Source: Schistosoma haematobium
Taxonomy: Eukaryota > Platyhelminthes > Trematoda > Strigeidida > Schistosomatidae
NCBI RefSeq assembly: GCF_000699445.3
Contig: NC_067201.1
Location: 14,253,501 to 14,317,500 of the forward strand
Direction: 5' to 3'
DNA: 64,000 nucleotides
In this document: piece after piece, positions 62,145 to 64,000 of the stretch
Layout: each line of letters starts with the position of its first letter
Numbering within the stretch: position 1 is the stretch's first letter
Position numbers and translations under genes: made by a program
Notes under the pieces: model-generated
What the model was told of the DNA's origin: nothing
The model's database searches: none
The model's input: only the letters and a program-made list of their open reading frames with translations

Positions 62145-64000
62145 ACTACGTAACGACTCAACACTCACCGGACCACACTACAGAGAACCAGATAGACCAT
62201 ATTTGCATCAACAAAAAATTCCAAAGGACAATGGAAGATGTGAGAACCAGGAGAGGAGCTGACGTAGCTTCAGATCACCACCTAGTTGTGGCCAATTTAA
62301 AACTGAAGCTAAAAAAGAACTGGACAAGTGGACAAACAGCAATACAAAGGTTCAATACAGCCTTCCTTCGAGATACTGACAAACTCAATGAATTCAAGAT
62401 AGCTCTCAACAACAGATTCCAAGCCTTTCAAGATCTACTGAAGGAAGAAGAAACTACTATGGAGGACAACTGGAAAGGCATCAAAGAAACATTGACTTCA
62501 ACGTGTCAAGAGGTTCTGGGCCTAAAGAAACACCATCATAAGGAATGGATCTCTATAGAAACACTGGACAAGATCAAAGAAAGGAAGAACAAGAAGACAG
62601 CAATTAACAACAGCCGAACACGAGCAGAGAAAGTCCAAGCACAAGCTGAATACATAGAAGCAAACAAGCAAGTGAAGAGGAGCATTAGAGCCGACAGGAA
62701 GAAATACGTGGAAGAATTAGCAACGACGGCAGAAAAAGCTGCTAGAGAAGGAAATATGAAACAGCTCTACGATACAACGAAGAAACTATCAGGGAAATAC
62801 AGTAAACCAGAGAGGCCGGTCAAAGACAAGAAGGCAAGCCAATCACTGAAATTCAACAACAGCGAAACAGATGGGTAGAATACTTCGAGGAACTCCTGAA
62901 TAGGCCGGCTCCAATGAATCCACCGAACATCGAAGTAGCACACACAGATCTTCCTATAGATGTCAACCCACCAACGACGGAAGAAATTAGAATGGCCGTC
63001 AGACAAATCAAGAACGGGAAAGCAGCAGGACCCGACAACATACCAGCTGAAGCACTGAAATCAGACGTCGAAGTAACCACAAGCATGCTTTACCCTCTAT
63101 TCAAAAAGATTTGGGAGGAGGAACAAGTGCCAATGGACTGGAAAGAAGGACACCTCATCAAGATTCCAAAGAAAGGAGATCTGAGCAAATGTGAAAACTA
63201 CAGAGGCATTACACTACTGTCAATACCAGGGAAAGTCTTCAACAGGGTGTTGCTGAACCGGATGAAGGATGCAGTAGATGCCCAACTTCGAGATCAACAA
63301 GCTGGATTCCGAAAGGATCGGTCGTGCACAGACCAAATTGCAACACTACGGATCATCGTCGAACAATCAGTTGAGTGGAACTCGTCACTATACATCAACT
63401 TCATTGATTATGAAAAGGCATTCGACAGTGTAGATAGGAGGACATTATGGAAACTTCTTCGACACTACGGAGTTCCTGAGAAGATTGTCAACATTATCTG
63501 GAACTCATACGACGGACTACAGTGCAAAGTAGTGCATGGAGGACAGCTGACAGATGCATTTCAAGTAAGGACCGGAGTCAGACAAGGCTGTTTACTCTCT
63601 CCCTTCCTCTTTCTTCTGGTGGTCGACTGGATTATGAAGACCTCGACATCTGAAGGAAAACACGGAATACAATGGACAGCTCAGAACCAATTAGACGATC
63701 TGGACTTCGCAGATGACCTAGCCCTCCTATCACGTACATGTGAACAGATTCAGATAAAGACAGCCAATGTAGCAGCAGTCTCTGCACAGTAGGCCTCAGC
63801 ATACACAAAGGGAAAACCAAGATCCTCAAATTCAAAACGGAGAACAGCAATCCAATCACCCTTGATGGCGAAACTCTGGAAGATGTAGAATCCTTCACAT
63901 ATCTGGGAAGCATCGTCGATAGACATGGAGGTTCAGATGCAGACGTAAAGGCGAGGATTGGCAAAGCAAGGGCCGCATTCCTACAATTGAAGAACATATG
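62145..64000 (+). pseudogene. RTE-clade retrotransposon endonuclease-reverse transcriptase, frameshifted, runs off the window
   Basis: SR3/Perere-3- or SjR2-like. It starts inside the endonuclease (HSPDHTTENQIDHICINKKF, then GADVASDHHLVVANLK with the SDH signature), so it is 5'-truncated near 62145. A one-base frameshift near 62831 leads to RWVEYFEELLNRPAPMNPPN. The reverse transcriptase is otherwise long and intact: GKAAGPDNIPAEALK, CENYRGITLLSIPGKVFN, DQQAGFRKDRSCTDQI, INFIDYEKAFDSVDRR, GVRQGCLLSPFLF and LDFADDLALLS (FADD catalytic box, 63704-63715). A second frameshift near 63782 leads to VGLSIHKGKTKILKF and FTYLGSIVDRHGGSD. Comparatively young, but not functional as read. Confidence 0.9.

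Larger units (their letters stand above)
54487..64000 (-). other. Upstream region of the kinase gene (probably intron)
   Basis: No exon with N-terminal SH2 features was found. Repeats listed separately fill about half; 55600-56100, 56170-57390, 57600-58050 and 60920-61930 are A+T-rich and featureless. If the missing exons lie beyond 64000 this is a first-half intron longer than 9.5 kb. Confidence 0.55.

Overview
This window is nuclear DNA of a blood fluke (Schistosoma). It is strongly A+T-rich. It carries one multi-exon gene with kilobase-sized GT-AG introns, fragments of non-LTR retrotransposons resembling the schistosome SR2 and SR3/Perere-3 types, and many short tRNA-headed repeats that contain hammerhead ribozyme motifs, a known hallmark of schistosome genomes. 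The species cannot be fixed from the sequence alone.

The only cellular gene I can support lies on the minus strand from about 54.5 kb down to 5.1 kb. It is a Syk/ZAP-70-family non-receptor tyrosine kinase, like the schistosome Syk kinase described as TK4. I reconstructed 14 exons (called e1 to e14, 5' to 3'). Every junction keeps the reading frame and every boundary has AG/GT. Together they encode 1076 residues and a stop: the inter-SH2 segment and C-terminal SH2 domain (e1-e3), a very long Asn/Thr/Ser-rich linker (e4-e8), the kinase domain (e8-e14) and a low-complexity C-terminal tail (e14). Residue numbers below count from the first visible codon. The start codon and N-terminal SH2 domain were not found and probably lie beyond position 64000.

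Almost everything else is repeats. (1) Smalpha-like hammerhead SINE-like elements ('family 1', helix III loop region GCGC) and a second family ('family 2', helix III loop GGCC) occur many times, several as head-to-head inverted pairs; one pair at 59.0-59.6 kb keeps two intact ribozyme cores and one arm has perfect 32-bp terminal inverted repeats. (2) A third tRNA-headed family ('family 3') has a hammerhead-like core with a palindromic helix III. (3) An SR2-like element of about 3.95 kb at 8696-12648 sits inside a family 2 copy and is flanked by an 11-bp duplication; 3' ends of the same family recur, two of them nearly identical. (4) An RTE-clade element with frameshifts runs off the right edge (62.1-64 kb). 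(5) A Penelope-like remnant, an inverted-repeat element and several unclassified dispersed repeats occupy the introns, with long (TA)n, (ATT)n, (AAT)n and (GTAA)n tracts.

Layout: 1-5.1 kb is 3' flank and possible 3'UTR; 5.1-54.5 kb is the kinase gene with repeat-filled introns; 54.5-64 kb is upstream intron or flank, all repeats or featureless A+T-rich DNA. No rRNA gene, functional tRNA gene, CRISPR array or prokaryotic-type operon is present.
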